NCBI GenBank assembly: GCA_019914945.1
Contig: CM034102.1
Coordinates: forward strand, 2,841,501 to 2,905,500
Reading direction: 5' to 3'
DNA: 64,000 bases
DNA from: Typha latifolia
Lineage: Eukaryota; Streptophyta; Magnoliopsida; Poales; Typhaceae
A program made the position numbers and the translations under genes. Shown here piece after piece: positions 13,601-26,257 of this stretch (the first letter of the stretch is position 1; each line of letters opens with the position of its first letter). The notes under the pieces are model-generated. The model searched no databases. It saw only the letters and a list, made by a program, of their open reading frames with translations, and was not told the DNA's origin.

Positions 13601-16600
13601 ACAGCTACTTCTATCTATATCCTTCACCTCTTTAATAGCATCTTCCTTGTTCACTTTATCTGCAGGCCTACCACTGTTCAGAATGCTTTGAGATTCTCTA
13701 GCATGGACTTCTCCAAGCGATAATTTTTCCTTAGCAGTCGCACCAGTGAATTCAAGTGTTGCATGTCCCTTCCCACCAAGAACTTCCCTCGATTGAAGAG
13801 AACTTGCAATACCAGAAGGAAATGACTTCTCATGGCTCAACAAATGATCATCAGATGTCAAGACACTTCTCATTTGAGAAGCTGCTTCATTGGTCGTTGC
13901 ACTGATGTTTCTATGACGCTGATTTAAATTCTTTCTGCTTCTCTCATTATCAACATCATCTCGTCCTCCCGTAGGCTCCTCTTTCCTTATCAGCAAATTC
14001 TGTTTATTGACACCCTTAAATACATTTTTAGAAGACAGACCATTGCTCTCCTCCTGAAGAGCATCAGCTGTTACCTCAGTACTCAGCATATTTGACCTTC
14101 GAGTTCCATCACTACTGCCATCATCCTCATCTGAAGCATAATTAGCAAGACCAAGAATGTCTCCTCTAGGAGCACTTGGGCTAGACTCTTCACTAGAACC
14201 ACCAACTTTGTGATTGGTTGTTTCAACTGGTATCAGAATCTTACCAAATGCCTTAGGTGTTAAAAGCGCAGAATGAGATCCATCAGGATTCATGGCATTT
14301 GTAGGCTCAATAGCTGCAGAAGAAAGATAAGCTATCAGTGACAACAGATCGATTTTAGGCAAATTACTAAACATAGTTATGATAACTGGCTAGATCTAAT
14401 CTGCTGACCTTCAACAGTTGGTTCATCTTCATGGAGTACTTTGGTGGCGATTTCATCAAAAAGATCATCGGTAACCTGTTGGATAAAATATGATCAGGAG
14501 AAGTCCATTGAGCCATTAAAATCACTCAATATGCAGATATAACCTTCAGAAGGACTTCAGTTAGCACACGCTTTATTTCCTGGTTGATGGCAGCTGTTCG
14601 AGCTGCTTCCACTTCATCCTACAAAAGATAAAAGAGATGATGATTCATGCATAGTAGGGTCCTGCATTGATTTATATCCATAGAAGATAATAGCTTAGTC
14701 ATCTGTAAATGCAAACAAATCCAACAGAAATATAGGCAAAATGAGCACTCAAATATTGATGTAAGCTAATCAAGTAGATGACCATGCATTCTCTTATCCA
14801 TGTAAGGCAATGGTCCCTAAGGAACAATACCAAACATATCCTCAACCAACACTTACCATAAATATCTAGTAAAGGGTAGCAAAATAACTAGTTAATATCT
14901 TGTTTAAAGAGACATCTTTGAGTAAGTCCTGCTAGTGTTGTCCAATTTAGTAAATGATGCAGGTAAGCCTGATAGATACAATCAATATCCGACGTAGGGC
15001 TTTATACAGCCTACCAATATGAAGTGCTTAATGCTCATTTAGCTTGAGAATAATCAGCAATTTCTATTAACAAATTATTACATGCAGTTTTGCTTGAAAA
15101 ATCATGAGGATTTACTAAACAGTATCTCAACTGATGTATCCACAGTGTTGAAATGGCTTGTTGACTCAGAGGATCAAATATTCAAATGTGTCATCCATTA
15201 GGCAATAGCTAAGCTCCAACTAAAAAATCAACATCAGCATCTATTTCTGTCCTGTAGTCAACAGAATATAAAAGTCTAGTATTTTCATAATCAAATGCAA
15301 TGTGAACAAAATATTACTAACATGTACCAAGTAACTCATTCGAAAGCAATATCTACTCAAACCCTCATTTTATAAATCTGTGAAAGTTATCAGTTTTCTC
15401 ATTCATTACCCAAAATAAAATACTAGTCCATCATTAGGGAATGACAAATATTGCAGAGTGGCATCATTAGCCACATAACAATGGAGCACAAAAAGTGAAA
15501 CCCAATGATGCAAATTAAATTTCTCAAAGAAACATATTTAGTTTATGTGCATTTGTATCATTCCAGTAATACACATAAAATGGAGGATATCAAATTCAAG
15601 TACATAAGAATATAAAAAATAATTAAGGGAACTAGCAAAGAAATGAAGAAAAAGAACTCTAATAATATTTCCATCTCCATGTCACATAATCCCTTCTGAC
15701 AAGAATTCTAAAAGTTCTTCGCATCAATGACATTAAGGCATCAAGGAACTAAAGTTCATTTTACATAACTGGTCTAGCCAAATGTACAATCATATCTTAC
15801 TTTCTCTTATTCCCTATCTATTCCTCCAATCTTTGTTTGAGGTCATATTAGATGAGATTAGAAGAGGGAAAAAGGTCGAGCATGCTATACATCTGAAAAC
15901 AAAACAGGAAGAATCCAACCCACACAAGGCACTAGTGCTCCATACGTTCAAGACGGATTTAGATGCTAGGGAGAGTTTGCCAATCATACATAAAAATAAA
16001 ATTTCCAAACAAATGAATAATAAAATTATAAACTGGCCAATAGGATAGAGTTTAATTGGTTAAAAAGGCTCGTATTGTATGAGGACATCCGGATACGAAT
16101 CCTAGCGGCATCATTATTTAGTGGGACAGTACAACATCATTAAGTTCTCACTTCTCTCAACAACAACAATATATATATATAGAGAGAGACAAGAAATATT
16201 ATCAGAAAGAGAGAGTGCACCACCTCATCATCTTCTTCTTCTTCAGTAGACTTGGTTGAATCAATGCTCTTACTGTCAGACTGATCTGCCTTTCTAGATA
16301 ATTTTTCAGCATCTTCAGATCCAATAGACGGAAAAGAAGTTCCTGCCTGGTGAACTGGAGCTGCACTTGAAAGAACAGATTTATTTTTCAATATTTCTTC
16401 CCGAAGCCAGTTAGGAACTGCAGCCTGTGATTGACAGAAAGAAGACATTAGTCCTTTTAATAAGACTAGAGCTAATAAAGAATAGGGTAGAGCAAAATAG
16501 AATTACTTTTCTCGGACGCTCAGAAAGAGTAAAAGAACCATTTGCATCTCCAGGAAAAGTCGCACTATGATGCAGGGATATTTCAGCACCGACACCACCA

Positions 16601-19600
16601 AATGGTGCAGCTGGAGCACTAGGCCTATAGCTTGGTCCAGGGATCCTCCCACCAAGTGGTGAAGGATGTAAAGGCAAGGAAGATTGCGATACAACAGAAA
16701 GATCCAACTGTATGAAATAAGACCAAGTGTCAAGGATCTATGTATGAAAGACGTAGCCTTCACCAAAGTTGTGAGATATATTTTACCTGTGTAACAGGTG
16801 GAGGTAAAGGAGCATGAGGAAAAAATCCTGAAGGGCCAGATGGAGTCCAAGCATGAGGTGCTGTGGCAATTGCTTCATGATTCATCATTCCAACCGGCGC
16901 TGCTCGATCAGCATGACTATAACCAATTTTTTGATGCAGTTCAATATCAGGAGCAGAACTGTGGTTAGAATCTAAAGGTTGATAACTAGCATCACTTGTC
17001 AATTTAGAAGGCTCCCCTCCATGATTGAAATTTGATTGCTCCACTGATGGATTCCTAGGTACACCAGATGGCAGATGAAGAAACCCATCTTGAACTGACG
17101 GCAAAGAGAAAGTTGGCAGCAGTTGTGAACCCTCAATGGTATCTTTCTTACCTGATATCACATAGCATAGCTTAAGTGAAGGAAAGTTACATACAACAGT
17201 AGGACTAATCATGCATCAAATTCATCCCAGATCCAGAACTTTCTAGTATAGCACCCCAACCCCCCCAAAAGATAAAAAAAAACCACCCTAAAATGGCGTT
17301 CCATTAACATAACCCCTGTTAAAAAGGGTAGATGGCTTCTCCTTTTTTTCAAGACACAACATACTATGTAACAAATAAATAAGCTGATGTACCTGGCCTA
17401 GCAGAGCCAGAAAAAAATAACTTGAGGATTTTAGATAACTAGAATTATAAGAAAAAAAATACACTGGACAAGAAATTATTAAGATCACAGTGTGCCAAAA
17501 AGAACAGCACCAATGGTAACAGTCGAAGTTCTCGATCAACTTGAGCGAATTCAACCTAAGTATTTCCCAGTGAAATAGAAAAGGGTCAAAGGCTTCTGTT
17601 GACAATATGACAACATTTCAGAAATTTCTAAACAAGATTGTCAAGGCCCCAGAGAAGTGCAGCTAGGGTTTGAAACCAGCGGTCAAAAAGCTTGTTATCA
17701 TTGGTATAGCTGGCAGCAATCCTCGAATCATGCTTTTACCATCTCTCTTAAGCCCCACTATAAAGACATTATGGTACAAAATATGATCACAAAAACTTAA
17801 TTACAATGGCCTATATCATGAGTAACAACCCTAAATAACAAGGAAGTAAATCAATGGAGACAACATTACAGTCACTACTAGAATAAAGGATAGAAGATCT
17901 AATGACAAAACAAGTTGCCTTGCAAAACCATCAGTTAGCAAGACCACAAGAATAACACATCCACAGAAACCGATTTTTTTTCTTAGCAGGCATTACTTTA
18001 TAATTTTCACTAATAAATTAGAACAGATAAAAGTTAACCTCCCTCTAGAAGCACTACCTAATTCGGATAAGCTACCTAAATGTAGTACCTAAGTAGACCA
18101 TGGCATACAAGTAAAAACCAATATATGTTGGCCCTCCATCTACAGAGTAGCCAAACGTTTCAAGACACATTTAAACTATTTTAAGTTATGTCATTCTGTA
18201 ATATAATACTATTGCTACTCCTACTCCTACTGGTCTACCAAACTAAAGGACTTACTCCAGGTTATTATATTGAAGCACATAATCAGTTGAAGATCATGAA
18301 ATGATCTGAATTCACATGTGAGGATCCTATACTTTCTATTCCTAGCCAAACAAGTAAAACAATGTCTACAACACCATATGCAAGGGAACCTCTAGAGACA
18401 TGGCACACTTTGTTTTTCCTGTCATACAGAGGCTTGCAATTGTTACTTTATTGCAAAACACAGAAGAAAAAAATAAATCTTTCATAGGATAATAAACTTT
18501 ATGCCAACTACACAATATAACCCATTTTGACATATAACACAGCATTTAGTCTTTTCATTTAATAAAGTATGACGCCCCTAGGGTTAACAGAATATTTAAA
18601 AGCTTGTGAAGGTACAAGATTGCCATTAACCATCAAACAAAGCATTTTTACAATATCAAATCCAAGAAAATTAATAGTTTGGTTGTATGTCACTGCCTAA
18701 AAGGCCGAGTATGTTGCATCTAGTATTATTTACTCTAACTAGATCAGCAATTTGTCAATTTGAAGCCATAATCAACCAGAACACAAGAACACAACCAATG
18801 GGCCCTGGCCTACTACAATCTGCATATTATGGTGGTTAAACAGTGACTCATTCAACAATGAAGTGATATCAGCATATGTTAATTGCTATACTTATATCAC
18901 CTTTTGTTGTGATAGTCATGTATCTTTCATATAGAGCAATAAGAGGAAAGCATAATTATAGGTTATAATTGGATAATCAATAGAGATAAATAGCATAAAT
19001 CGCTTTATTGAAGAATTTATTATTCCTGACTGGTTCAGAATTCAGCAACCACTTTTCATCTATTGAAGTGGAAGTGTACGATAAACACTGGTGCATTGTG
19101 ATCGCAGTCACATCCCAATGGCAGAAGCGGGAGTGCTCATGCACAAGGTGACAGGTTCATTTCTTGATGTTGTCTCCTTATGGAGATTTAAGTAATATGA
19201 TAGGGAAATGTATGACCACGTGATTTTGGCTAGGGTTGGCCCCTTGTTGAATCCATTAGAAGCCTTAAAAAGAAACACCTGTAAACTCAAGAACTCACAG
19301 ACTAGGGTGTGATGCCCTCCCTCCAATATATCACATTGCATAGTACCATATATCATCTGATAAGCTGAATGATACATGGCAGAAACTACAGAAAGCTGGC
19401 AAACCCTGACAAGTTTCAACAACTTCAACTGAAGATGAAACTAGTACAAAGTGATGCCAACAATTAAGCTGCAATGTCTGAGAGGGAGATTAGCACAAAA
19501 TCACACAATAATGAAAAGAAAACAATAAGCTCCAGAAAATGGAGGTGCTTTAAGCTATTATATAATGTGGAAAAAAAAAATCTATCCGAAAGGGCATTGG

Positions 19601-22600
19601 ATAAAATACAGTGCAAAAAGCTAATTCAACTAAATGAGAGAAGAATTTTCTATTCTTAAGAATAAAGAATGTAAACTGGACCAAGTTGCAGTTAAAATTT
19701 GAGAAGAGATGACAAAAGTTGCAGACATAATAACTGGTGACAAAGTAAGAAGTTAAATTAACAAAATCTTCATCTCTCCAAAATTTCAGTTCTACAGGTT
19801 TTAAAACACTAACAGTTAATTGTATATTATGGAAGAGTGTAAACATAGTAAGGATCTATGACCAACTTATGAACCGGTACTCGGAATATGGTTCACATGC
19901 CAAGCTAACTGTTAAATGATATATTACCTGGGGTAGAAGAATAACTATAAGATACCTCCTGCTCATAAATGGATGGAAATGAAATATAGTTCCTCTGGGG
20001 AGATGCCACTCGATCTTTATCTGCAACAGTACCTTCACCTCCAGCATTGTGAGAAAAGAGTCCATCGGCACCGTAAGATGAACCAGAGCTAAAAGATGTT
20101 GTACCATGCATATGATTAACTTCTTTCTGTTGATCCATCATGTAATTAGGCAATTGTTGGTTACTCGACTGAGGAACTGATGGATGTAGAGTTTCCATTG
20201 GAGGGCAAGCAGGTCGTTGATACTGCTCATGATAAGCATAACTGTGTTCCTCAATTCTCCCAATTGGCGCAACATGTGGCTGTGTCTGGTGGCTCTCAGT
20301 TGCAGAGTTAGCAGATGCCCATGCCTTAGCCTTCGCGGCCCAATCTTCCTCGTTGCTGTAGGGAACATTCCGATCTGTCCTTCCATCAATCAGAAAAATA
20401 TCAGAAAAAAAAAAATTAATGATGACAATTTCTTTCCTGTTTGTTATCAAAAGAGCATCAGAAAACAAAAGAATATCAGAAAACTGCAATTGCCAGTACA
20501 AAGTTTGCAGGATAATAAGGAATAGAAGGACCACAAGATACAGGTTATGTGTGATTAAAAAAGAAAAGTGAAGCCTTTAGTCGTGATCTCCTTCCTGCAG
20601 TGAACAAACCTGATCATGTCTAAAAAAGCACCCTAAAGGCTAGGAATATTGGATGTCTATTAACAATGGCAAGAAAATACAAAATTAAAAGATCAAGAAA
20701 AATGTGAGGAACAGAGTACAAGAAATGAGGTCTAGTGAAATTTCGAGCTCGTCTGCGAAAAAAGAAAACTCGACTTAAGAATATAAGGGATCCCAATATT
20801 CACTCACATGCAGATAAATTGTAGAACATTTTTAACTAGGGAATCTATGAGCATAAAGACAATGTACTGGTGGAGTAAATTTGCACAATTATGTGGCAAA
20901 GCAGTGGTTCCGAAAAAGATGGCACTAGGAAAAAGCAGGAAGAACATTGATTTACTACCAAGTGGGATCAATATTACTCTTAGGTTTCTGGTTTACAGAT
21001 AAGAAACTTGACAAAAAGGTATCTGAAATACCAATGGAATTACTTATATAGAAAACAATTCCAGTAAATCAATTACGAGAATGCAAAGCCTAAGCATTTT
21101 AGATGGTAAATAAAGAGTAATATATTAAAAAGATCTCATTCATATCCTCCAACATAGGTGTGTAGTCATATGCATAACATATATACACCAACCTGTGTAT
21201 TCCCATCCTTGATTTTGAGCCCAAGATGGATTTGCCCATCCCTACAAATGATCCATTGTGATTATATTAGAATGCCTATATAAAAAAAAGGAATAAAGAA
21301 AATCTGCTACGGTGGAAGACAGAGCTCAATATACCATAAATCTTACTTCTTTCTGTAAAAAGAAAAAAGGTGACAGAATAGATTACAATTAAATATTAAA
21401 TGTTCAATCAATAAAATTGAGCTGAAAATGCAAAATGTTTTGTCAGATGAGATTAAGTACCAAGAATAATTTATAAGTTGCAAAAAATCCTTCTACATAG
21501 AGAAGCAACAAATTTAGAGAATAGAAAAGCCCCAAATATCTAATGGTATACTAACATAAAAGGATGATATTTTCAAACATCAAAACTGAAAAAATATCCA
21601 CATGCCAAGGTGAACTAACATACTATAAAAAGACACATCAAATGGATGACTAACTCTTAATATTTAAAAATTTCTCAATTGAATAATCTCGCCATGGCAT
21701 AGACTGGCACCAGCAAGATGTCACACATGATGGCCTAGTTAACCACTTGATTTTTCATATGTTCAAGCACCAAATGTCACCATCTTTTTCCTCCAGTATC
21801 TTCAATAGAGAAAGAAAAAGAAAAGAAGAAAATTGTAGAAAAAAAAAGAAGAATATGCCAAATAAATAGTAATCTCCAGGAATTAAAAAGGCATCTTTTC
21901 TGAACATCATTTAGTTCTTACCATGCAGACAAAGTAAAAACTTCACCAGTATGTTCAGTATTATAGTTCATAACTTTCTTTCTTCATCATCTAACCTACT
22001 AGGGATCAAAATGAAAATATAATTGAACAAAAACAATTGTAGTATCAAAGATAAGGGCTCATAAATTTCTTAAGAGCCATGAATATTCTGTTTGATTATC
22101 ATTGAGTACTTTGCAAATTGCAACAATAACTTACTCAAGAGATCGCAGTTATAATTGAACGAAGAGATAGTCATTCACCAGAAGCCAGTATGACATATAC
22201 CAGATTGTTGTCAATAAAATAAGTTTCACAAAGCAGGGAGCTGTTCCAACCATTAATAAATAAAAGAGAGGTACTTATAACACCAGGATCGTGGTCAACA
22301 TCTAAAATATCTAGCGATGGGGAACAAAGAGTATGATGTTCAAATGATAAAAGCGGACGTTTTAACCTGCAAATTCGTGTAAACCTACGGCGTTCTATAC
22401 ATATTTTCTTAAACAAAACAATTAATCCTATTTACCGTTAAAGCAATCCAATGGGAGATAATTCGATCTCAGAATGATATGTAAAAATGAAAGACTTTCT
22501 TTTGATGTAAAAAAGCGGGATGCATCTGAAAATCCATGTATATTCCGGTAATTGCGTTTTCGACAGTACCTGATTAGGCGGCATAGGAGGATAAGCCGGC

Positions 22601-22981
22601 GGAGGAAGCGGCGGCAGCGAGGCGTGCTGGGGCGGCGGATTCTGGAGAGGAGGAGGGTACTGGTGGCTCGACGCCGCCGCATACGGCGGCGGGAGCGGAG
22701 GAGCGCATGCGCCGTGGTAGGGGTTGCGGTGGCGGAGGAGGAAAGTGGTGATGGCGATCGGGAAAATGCCATTGCTGCTGTTGCTGCTGGTGGTGAGGAG
22801 GGTGGGGAGGGGGAGGGTAGTGGTGAAGAGGATAAGGAGGGAGGTGATGAGGCGAGGAAGAAGAAGACGAAGAGGGAAGAGGAGGAGGAGGAGGAGGAGG
22901 ATACCAGAGCGGGTTTTGATGTTGTTGCTGGGGATGGGGAAGTGGCGGTGGATCACCTCCACCGAAGCGAAATGCGTCCAT
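10675..22981 (-). CDS. Pro-rich N-terminal, RS-rich C-terminal nuclear protein (12 exons; frame break in exon 1)
   Basis: Exons (complement): 22981-22570, 21241-21189, 20379-19928, 17151-16787, 16707-16507, 16424-16224 (donor could be 16221), 14618-14544, 14475-14409, 14313-13191, 13100-13044, 10947-10879, 10717-10675. Total is 3118 nt, one base more than a multiple of three; all exons from 2 onward are in phase. The N terminus is Pro/His/Gln-rich. Then come GWANPSWAQNQGWEYTGW and EEDWAAKAKAWASANSATE, a long disordered part, AAVPNWLREEILKNKSVL, an acidic TEEEEDDE stretch, DEVEAARTAAINQEIKRVL, LANYASDEDD, and a K/R/D/E-rich tail that becomes RS-like (RSRSRSNKD, SPSPTRSRKR) and ends RRSRSSTPVSRR. 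This composition is typical of splicing-associated nuclear proteins. No named catalytic or RNA-binding domain is visible, so the function is unassigned. The donor at 21189 was chosen because it alone restores phase into exon 3 (codon TGG). Confidence 0.85.
11265..11769. mobile_element. Non-autonomous element with ~100-bp inverted repeats (MITE-like)
   Basis: It lies in the 2.1-kb intron between exons 10 and 11 of the RS-rich gene. The left end starts AGGATTTCTACATAATTGTC. The reverse complement of the right end starts AGGATTTTTTACATGATTGC, and the similarity continues for about 100 bases with scattered mismatches. The interior is AT-rich with no coding capacity. The target-site duplication could not be fixed by eye, so the superfamily is not assigned. 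Confidence 0.7.
12195..12450. repeat. Pyrimidine-rich CT low-complexity tract in an intron
   Basis: Long runs of CTCTC, CCCT and TTTCT follow a poly-A tract at about 12176-12193. It lies within the large intron between exons 10 and 11 of the RS-rich gene. No coding signal. Confidence 0.75.
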
Positions 22982-23316
22982 CTCTTGAACGAGTTAGGGA
23001 TTTCGGAGAAGACGAAGGTCGAAGGTGGTATAAGGATTAAGAGGAAGAATATATGGATTGGGTGTCAGCTCGATATAGCTTACTTTGTTCGGCTGTTTGG
23101 GTCAATATTGGGCCGACCGGGCCTGATGAGGTATTGAGGTTACTTCTTTTCGTTTTAGCCCCTCTATTTTGTGTTTATTGTGGTTTACATTCTTCCTTTT
23201 CTCTGCGTTTGTTGTGCAATAAACATGTAATATAGGGTGTGAAATAAAAACTACTCTTCTTTTTTCTTCCAAGGGACAAAACCCGAGCTACTCAAAGGGG
23301 AGAGCGAAAGAAAAGC
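22982..23316. promoter_or_regulatory. Shared head-to-head intergenic region (RS-rich gene / BSD gene)
   Basis: Only 335 bases separate the ATG of the RS-rich gene (minus, 22981) from the ATG of the BSD gene (plus, 23317). Both promoters and 5' UTRs must fit here, making it a candidate bidirectional promoter. Two minor open frames inside have no protein character. Confidence 0.6.
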
Positions 23317-25112
23317 ATGGCCTTCTCCGCTTCTTTGCCGTGGCCATTTGCGAAACGAGGAGAGAGAGTGAAAGGGAGGAAGGAGAAACATGGAGAAGGA
23401 GGTGGAGAGGAGGAGCAGCTCCGTCTCCAAGAATTTGGAGTAACGGAGCAGTTGCTCTCCTTCGCCAAGGAATTCACTGAAGAAACCTTCAAATCTTTTC
23501 TCCTTCAAGGTTTTTTGATCCACCACTCTTCGTCTAATTCTCTTCTTCCTCTTTCAATTCTCGTTAAATTACGACATATCACGCTGCAGATGATCCGGAA
23601 TCCGAGTCGACAGCAGGCAATGTCAGGTTGGATCTCACTGAGTGGCAGGAGCAGCACGCTGTTATTGTTCTTTCCAAAGTCAAGGTCCGAATTATAATTC
23701 ATAGTTATTCTCTATCCAGTGAATCTGTTTTGTTTTAATCCGTCAATCCGATAGAGGAACATGAGGCAACTGTCAATTGTGACTTGTAAAGGTTACAACC
23801 CTTGAATTTTAATTTAACTCATAATTCTTTAAGTTGTGGTTCCTAGCAAATTATGGCTTGAAAATCAAGGAGTGTTTCATCCCTCTTAATTCATTTAATT
23901 TGACAAATATTGTCTTTGGAGATTCTATTTATCCTAGCTAAGTGGTATGGGTAATGGGTATTAAATTTCAAGGAATTCCCCTAATACTTGGAGGCTAGGA
24001 GAGCATGCTGATGCAGATTGACTTCCTGGAAAGTTCACAAGTTGAACACAATCTAATTATCTCTCAGTGCAGTATGGATGTTGCAATAGTAATTTATAAC
24101 TGCACTCTTTGCTTGTAAGGTTGTCGAAGTGCTCTTATGCTTCATATTTGGCTATAGATATGAGTATTGTTGCTTCTTCTACTTGTTTTCTTTTAAATGT
24201 TGCACATCTCAGAGCACATAATTTCTTGAAATATCCAGTAGCCGAGGAATACTTATTTTCAATAAGTTTATGATTTTCTGAAGACTCTGACTTTATGCTC
24301 TCTATATGGATTTTCTTATGCCCAAGGTACAGAGCCTAACAATATTAGTATTATGCCTCAATAAACATCATAGTTGAGTTGTAATAAGAATATGTGATGC
24401 ATCTATTAATAACACATGTTTTACCAAGGGCCTTCTTCCTTTTGAATGCTTTTGTGGTATTTTATTCGGCTCTTAGTTTATGTAGCTATTGTCGTATAGT
24501 AAGTTAAGTCAGCCAAATGCATTTTATGATTTTATCAGTTACAAGAGCAAAGCATGTTATGCTGTATTTTTGTGCTTTCTCATAGGAAATTGCCAAGCTT
24601 CGATATGTTCTGTGCCCTCGACATTTAAAGGAGAAACAGTTCTGGAGAATATACTTCCTACTCGTTAAGAGTTATGTGGCTCCGTAAGTGCTGTCTTGAG
24701 TTACTTCCTGAAGTTTTTCTGTATTTTTTTGTATTCCATCTTATATTGCTTTCTTGTAAGGAATAACATTAAGAGTTTTTCATGCTTAAACTTTGTAGAT
24801 ACGAGCAACATGCTGTACAAAAAGCAAAGCTTAGAAAAGCTGTAGTGGAGAATGGAAAATCAAAGAAGACTGCCATTGAGGTAGAGATGTCAGAATCTAA
24901 ATATGGGAGTAGCTCTTCTATCACTCTGTCATATGACTCGGAGCCTGACTTGGATGGTAGTAGAAGTATCAATGAAGTATCAGGTACTCTAACTAGCATT
25001 ACAATCTCCACTTAATCTTGTAAATGAGATTTTATGCTTAGATCTTCTTGAGGACAATGTTGCACTGATGACTGTATTCTCCTCACTTAAGCCAGCGAAG
25101 CTGCCAGGATAG
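23317..25112 (+). CDS. BSD-domain protein (5 exons, 213 aa)
   Basis: Exons: 23317-23509, 23590-23684, 24586-24683, 24799-24983, 25042-25112; 642 nt, in frame, stop TAG. The N terminus (MAFSASLPWPFAKRG) is basic and Gly/Glu-rich. The BSD domain covers about residues 78-131: LDLTEWQEQHAVIVLSKVKE, then LRYVLCPRHLKEKQFWRIYF and LVKSYVAPYE, with the conserved Phe115-Trp116 pair. After it come a Lys-rich helix (EQHAVQKAKLRKAV), a Ser/acidic linker (SYDSEPDLDGS) and a short end (FSSLKPAKLPG). BSD domains occur in TFIIH p62-like, synapse-associated and DOS2-like proteins, and plants have several small stand-alone members of unclear role. The small size and single domain match these plant members. The gene starts 335 bases from a divergent RS-rich gene, which suggests shared regulation. 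Confidence 0.92.
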
Positions 25113-26257
25113 ATGACGTGAATTTTGAAATAATTTGAGCTTTCAAGAATGTGAAACCAAAATGGTGCTTTCAAGCTTCCAGCTTATAAGATTGCCACTA
25201 ATGTGCTATGCTATACAGCTGCTGATCACAAACAATCAAATTGAAGGAACTACTGAACTGATGAGTTTGGAGTTTTGGGACTTGATCTCAATATCTCTTT
25301 TGGAGAGAGAGCGAGAATATGAATGAAGACAAGTACCTCTGTGATGATGAGCATTGTTGTCACATTATTTGTAATTTAATATGATAACAGGAATGTCTAG
25401 ATTAAGTGATAAATGAGTTAAGTTACTGCGTGTGAATAGCTTTTGTAGACTTCAGTTGCTATTTAATAAATATCATCTCTGCATGTGATTTATTTAGTTG
25501 CTGGTCTGTTGAGTTTGCTTTAAAAGCAAAAAATTTATTCAACTCCAACAATTTTGGGGAGCAGTTATCGCTTGAAAATAGGACCTCTTTTATTTGTATT
25601 TGACAACTTGAATATTATTAGAATTATCATCTTTTGCTAATCCACCCTTTTAGATGGTGCTCTGTGATACTTCATCAAAAATGAAACATAATTTAGGGTA
25701 AATTTGAAAAAAAGTTATATGTTTGGAATGAGATAGAAATTCATTTCATTATATTCCTTATTTCTGTTTACCGATGCGCTGCAATAAGAAGATATAAAGG
25801 AAGGGCTACTTTTGAGATTCTTAAATAGCAAATGAATCAAATCCAAGTTCAAATCATCGCATTTTATTACATTGACTGAAATTCATTCTAATCCACTGAA
25901 ATCAATTAAAATCTCATCATTTAATGATTCTAAACTGTGAATTTGCTGAAACTATAATTTCAAATTAACTGAATTCCATTAATTTGGAGGTTCCAAACAG
26001 GGTATTAAGAGCCATGCGGACAGCATAGCTCTCGTACTAAGTTCATGTAGGATGAGACTGGCTCTTGTACCAATACGATATTAGACAATATTTATCACTT
26101 CAACAAGCAGTAAATATTTATTGTACTTTACGATATTTTCCAAGTTCAACATGTCTTTATCACAAACTGAAGCTGGAAAACTTTTCACCAGCAGCTGCAA
26201 CCTGAAGCTCCTGTTGGTCTGCTCAGTGAGTATTACTAGGAGCATGAACAATCTTTA
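25113..26257. other. Intergenic, 3' UTR of the BSD gene, no other gene
   Basis: AT-rich. Short open frames here (for example 25135-25326) have no recognisable protein character. A possible polyadenylation signal (aataaa, 25465-25470) could serve the BSD gene. The right edge is the 3' end of the CNX1-like pseudogene. Confidence 0.5.

Noticed and set aside
16030..16140. Possible SINE or tRNA-like fragment (ggatacgaatcc resembling box B)
   Set aside because: No convincing box A at the right spacing, no poly-A end and no tRNA fold.
22552..23137. Plus-strand open frames of 137-162 codons opposite RS-rich exon 1
   Set aside because: Arg/Glu/Gly-rich reading of antisense Pro/Ser codons. The minus strand has a splice-consistent exon.
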